Of a DNA stretch of 64,000 nucleotides, positions 62,634 through 64,000 are shown in pieces. This stretch comes from Swaminathania salitolerans (GTDB lineage: Bacteria; Pseudomonadota; Alphaproteobacteria; Acetobacterales; Acetobacteraceae). The notes beneath the pieces are model-generated. The model ran no database searches. It was given only the letters and a program-made list of their open reading frames with translations, and was not told the DNA's origin. Numbering within the stretch: position 1 is the stretch's first letter; the number at the start of each line of letters is the position of its first letter. Where the stretch lies: NCBI RefSeq assembly GCF_025994315.1, contig NZ_BAQE01000032.1; one strand, written 5' to 3'. Position numbers and translations under genes: made by a program.

Positions 62634-62842
62634 GGTTCGGTTTCAGTCGGTCAGGATGGTGGCGTGATCACAGTTGGGCGTGACAATCCGGCAAGGCTAA
62701 CATACAGGACAACGACCTGCCACCGATCAGGTCGCGGCCGATCTGCTGCCCCTGTTCCAATGCGCCCGTCACACTCCGCCCGTTCTGGTCCGCCCGTTCC
62801 ACTGGGCGCTCTCCAGATCGGTGTTCACAACTAGGAGCCTGC

Positions 62843-63079
62843 ATGTCCAATCTGAGTTTTCCGCGGATTGCCGTTGCCCTCGTCCTTCTGCTCGCGCTCG
62901 GGCTCGGTGGCGCGTTTCTGAAGCTTGGCATGAATCCGCCGCTTCCTGTCCAGACCGTGGTTCACAAGGATCTGCCGGGGGCCCGGTTCGCGCTGAGCGA
63001 GTCACGGCAGGGCGGCGCGAGCCTGCCGGCCATGCCGGAGCCGAAGGCTGCGCCGATGCTGCAACAGCAGCAGCACTGA
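62843..63079 (+). CDS. Small membrane-anchored protein coupled to xerD
   Basis: 78 residues from the ATG at 62843, with GGAG a few bases upstream (AGGAGCC). One N-terminal helix (about 8-27, IAVALVLLLALGLGGAFL) and a Pro/Gln-rich periplasmic tail ending in QQQQH. No family is recognised. The stop lies 2 bp before the GTG of the recombinase, so translation may be coupled. Confidence 0.7.
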   Translation: MSNLSFPRIAVALVLLLALGLGGAFLKLGMNPPLPVQTVVHKDLPGARFALSESRQGGASLPAMPEPKAAPMLQQQQH

Positions 63080-63081
63080 TC

Positions 63082-64000
63082 GTGAAGCCGGGAGAGTCTT
63101 TGCCCCCTGCGGCGGAGGCTTTTCTCGAGATGCTGGCGGCGGAGCGGAACGCAGCACCCAGAACCCGCGCCGCCTATGCGGCCGATCTCGCGGATTTCGT
63201 GCGGTTCATCCGTCGCCCCGGACCCCGGCCGGGATCCGCTCCGACATTGCTCGAGATCGATGCCGGATATGTCACCGCCTATGGCGCTGAGCAGGCGAGA
63301 AGGCGACTTTCCGCCCGGACTGCTGCACGACGCCTGTCCTGCCTGCGGCAATTCTACGGTTTTGCCCTGAGAGAGGGGTGGTGCCGCAGCGATCCTACCG
63401 AGAGCATACAGATGCCGCGTCTTGCCGCGTCTCTGCCCCGTCTTCTCTCCGAGGCGCAGGTCGCGGCGCTGATCGAGGATGGATGCCGCGGTTATGAGGA
63501 CGAGCGGCGCGCGCTGGTCTGTCGCGCGGCGCTCGAGCTTCTCTACACCACCGGCTTGCGTATCTCCGAGTTGCTTGCCTTGCCGGTGGCCCTGTTCCGC
63601 CGCGATACGCCGATGGTCATGGTGCGCGGCAAGGGGGGGCGCGAGCGTCTCGTGCCGATATCGTCCGGCGCGCGGTCTGCGGCTCTCGCCCTCATCGACC
63701 ACGATCGCGATCTCGAGACGCCCTGGCTCTTCCCCGGGCGTAATCCGATCCGTCCCCTGACCCGTCAGGGATTCGACAAGATCCTCGCTCAGGCCGCACT
63801 GCATGCCGGGATCGATCCCGCTCTCGTCTCTCCCCATGTGCTTCGTCACAGTTTTGCGACGCATCTGCTCGAACGCGGTGCCGATCTGCGCGCGCTCCAG
63901 ACGCTGCTCGGTCATGCCGACATCGCGACGACACAGATCTATACCCATGTGATGCAGGCGCGCCTCAGGCAGGTTCTCGAAACGCATCACCCGCTCTCGC
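63082..64000 (+). CDS. xerD: Tyrosine recombinase XerD (or XerC), 3' end missing
   Basis: GTG start at 63082; the frame stays open to the window edge, giving about 306 residues, so nearly the whole protein is present. N-terminal SAM-like DNA-binding domain (EAFLEMLAAERNAAPRTRAAYAADL) and the catalytic domain with Arg in LYTTGLRISELL, Lys in VRGKGGRERLVPI, HVLRHSFATHLLERG and LLGHADIATTQIYTHV, including the nucleophilic Tyr. It resolves chromosome dimers at dif. Start GTG is chosen because it follows the upstream stop by 2 bp; ATG at 63130 is less good. XerC cannot be excluded. Confidence 0.93.
   Translation, partial: MKPGESLPPAAEAFLEMLAAERNAAPRTRAAYAADLADFVRFIRRPGPRPGSAPTLLEIDAGYVTAYGAEQARRRLSARTAARRLSCLRQFYGFALREGWCRSDPTESIQMPRLAASLPRLLSEAQVAALIEDGCRGYEDERRALVCRAALELLYTTGLRISELLALPVALFRRDTPMVMVRGKGGRERLVPISSGARSAALALIDHDRDLETPWLFPGRNPIRPLTRQGFDKILAQAALHAGIDPALVSPHVLRHSFATHLLERGADLRALQTLLGHADIATTQIYTHVMQARLRQVLETHHPLS

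Overview
The window looks like chromosomal core sequence of an acetic acid bacterium (Alphaproteobacteria, Acetobacteraceae), probably close to the Gluconobacter/Asaia/Kozakia group; the genus cannot be fixed from the sequence alone. The main reasons are the block tkt, a transaldolase-glucose-6-phosphate isomerase fusion, gnd, zwf, HAD, pgl, rpiA, gntK (38456-49301), a CtrA-type regulator, a type II NADH dehydrogenase, a fused aroK-aroB gene, and a high G+C content with strong third-position bias. That bias also creates long meaningless open frames antisense to the real genes.

Left part (1-13392): the start of a sugar-porter gene on the minus strand runs off the window. Next come an A/T-rich spacer, a small secreted peptide and a large membrane diguanylate cyclase with a periplasmic propeller sensor. 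metZ-apaG follow on the minus strand under a SAM-II riboswitch, and then tRNA-Gly(CCC). A five-gene minus-strand cluster (ndh, a 2OG-Fe dioxygenase, an exported protein, an isochorismatase-like protein, an aldo/keto reductase) precedes argJ and a periplasmic parvulin isomerase.

Middle (13845-31024): a plus-strand run of housekeeping genes. It holds secA, yebC-ruvC-ruvA-ruvB-ybgC (mostly overlapping), tolQ-tolR-tolA-tolB-pal-cpoB for envelope constriction, tilS, ftsH, and glmM-thiD. Several genes here start with TTG, two of them inside a TTGA stop/start overlap.

31016-38068: a CtrA-like response regulator whose residue 51, the usual phosphorylated Asp, is Glu. Its upstream region holds six GANTC (CcrM) sites within 188 bp and two one-mismatch CtrA boxes. 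Then come poorly characterised minus-strand genes (M29 aminopeptidase with a coupled exported protein), hisC, an ankyrin protein and a metallo-beta-lactamase-fold hydrolase.

38456-49301: the pentose phosphate/gluconate block, split into transcription units by clear terminators after tal-pgi and gnd. It covers oxidation of glucose 6-phosphate, the non-oxidative branch and entry of gluconate.

49648-64000: a DUF4349 lipoprotein, an MFS transporter, cysS-trmJ-VOC, a MATE exporter, rpsD (preceded by a 15-bp tandem repeat), prfC, an overlooked 47-residue membrane protein, an OmpA-family porin-like protein, aroKB, a small membrane protein and the 5' part of a xerD-type recombinase. I saw no prophage, insertion sequence, CRISPR array or defence island. 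The best leads are the phosphomimetic CtrA with its regulatory region, the riboswitch, the small unannotated peptides and the two intergenic tandem repeats.
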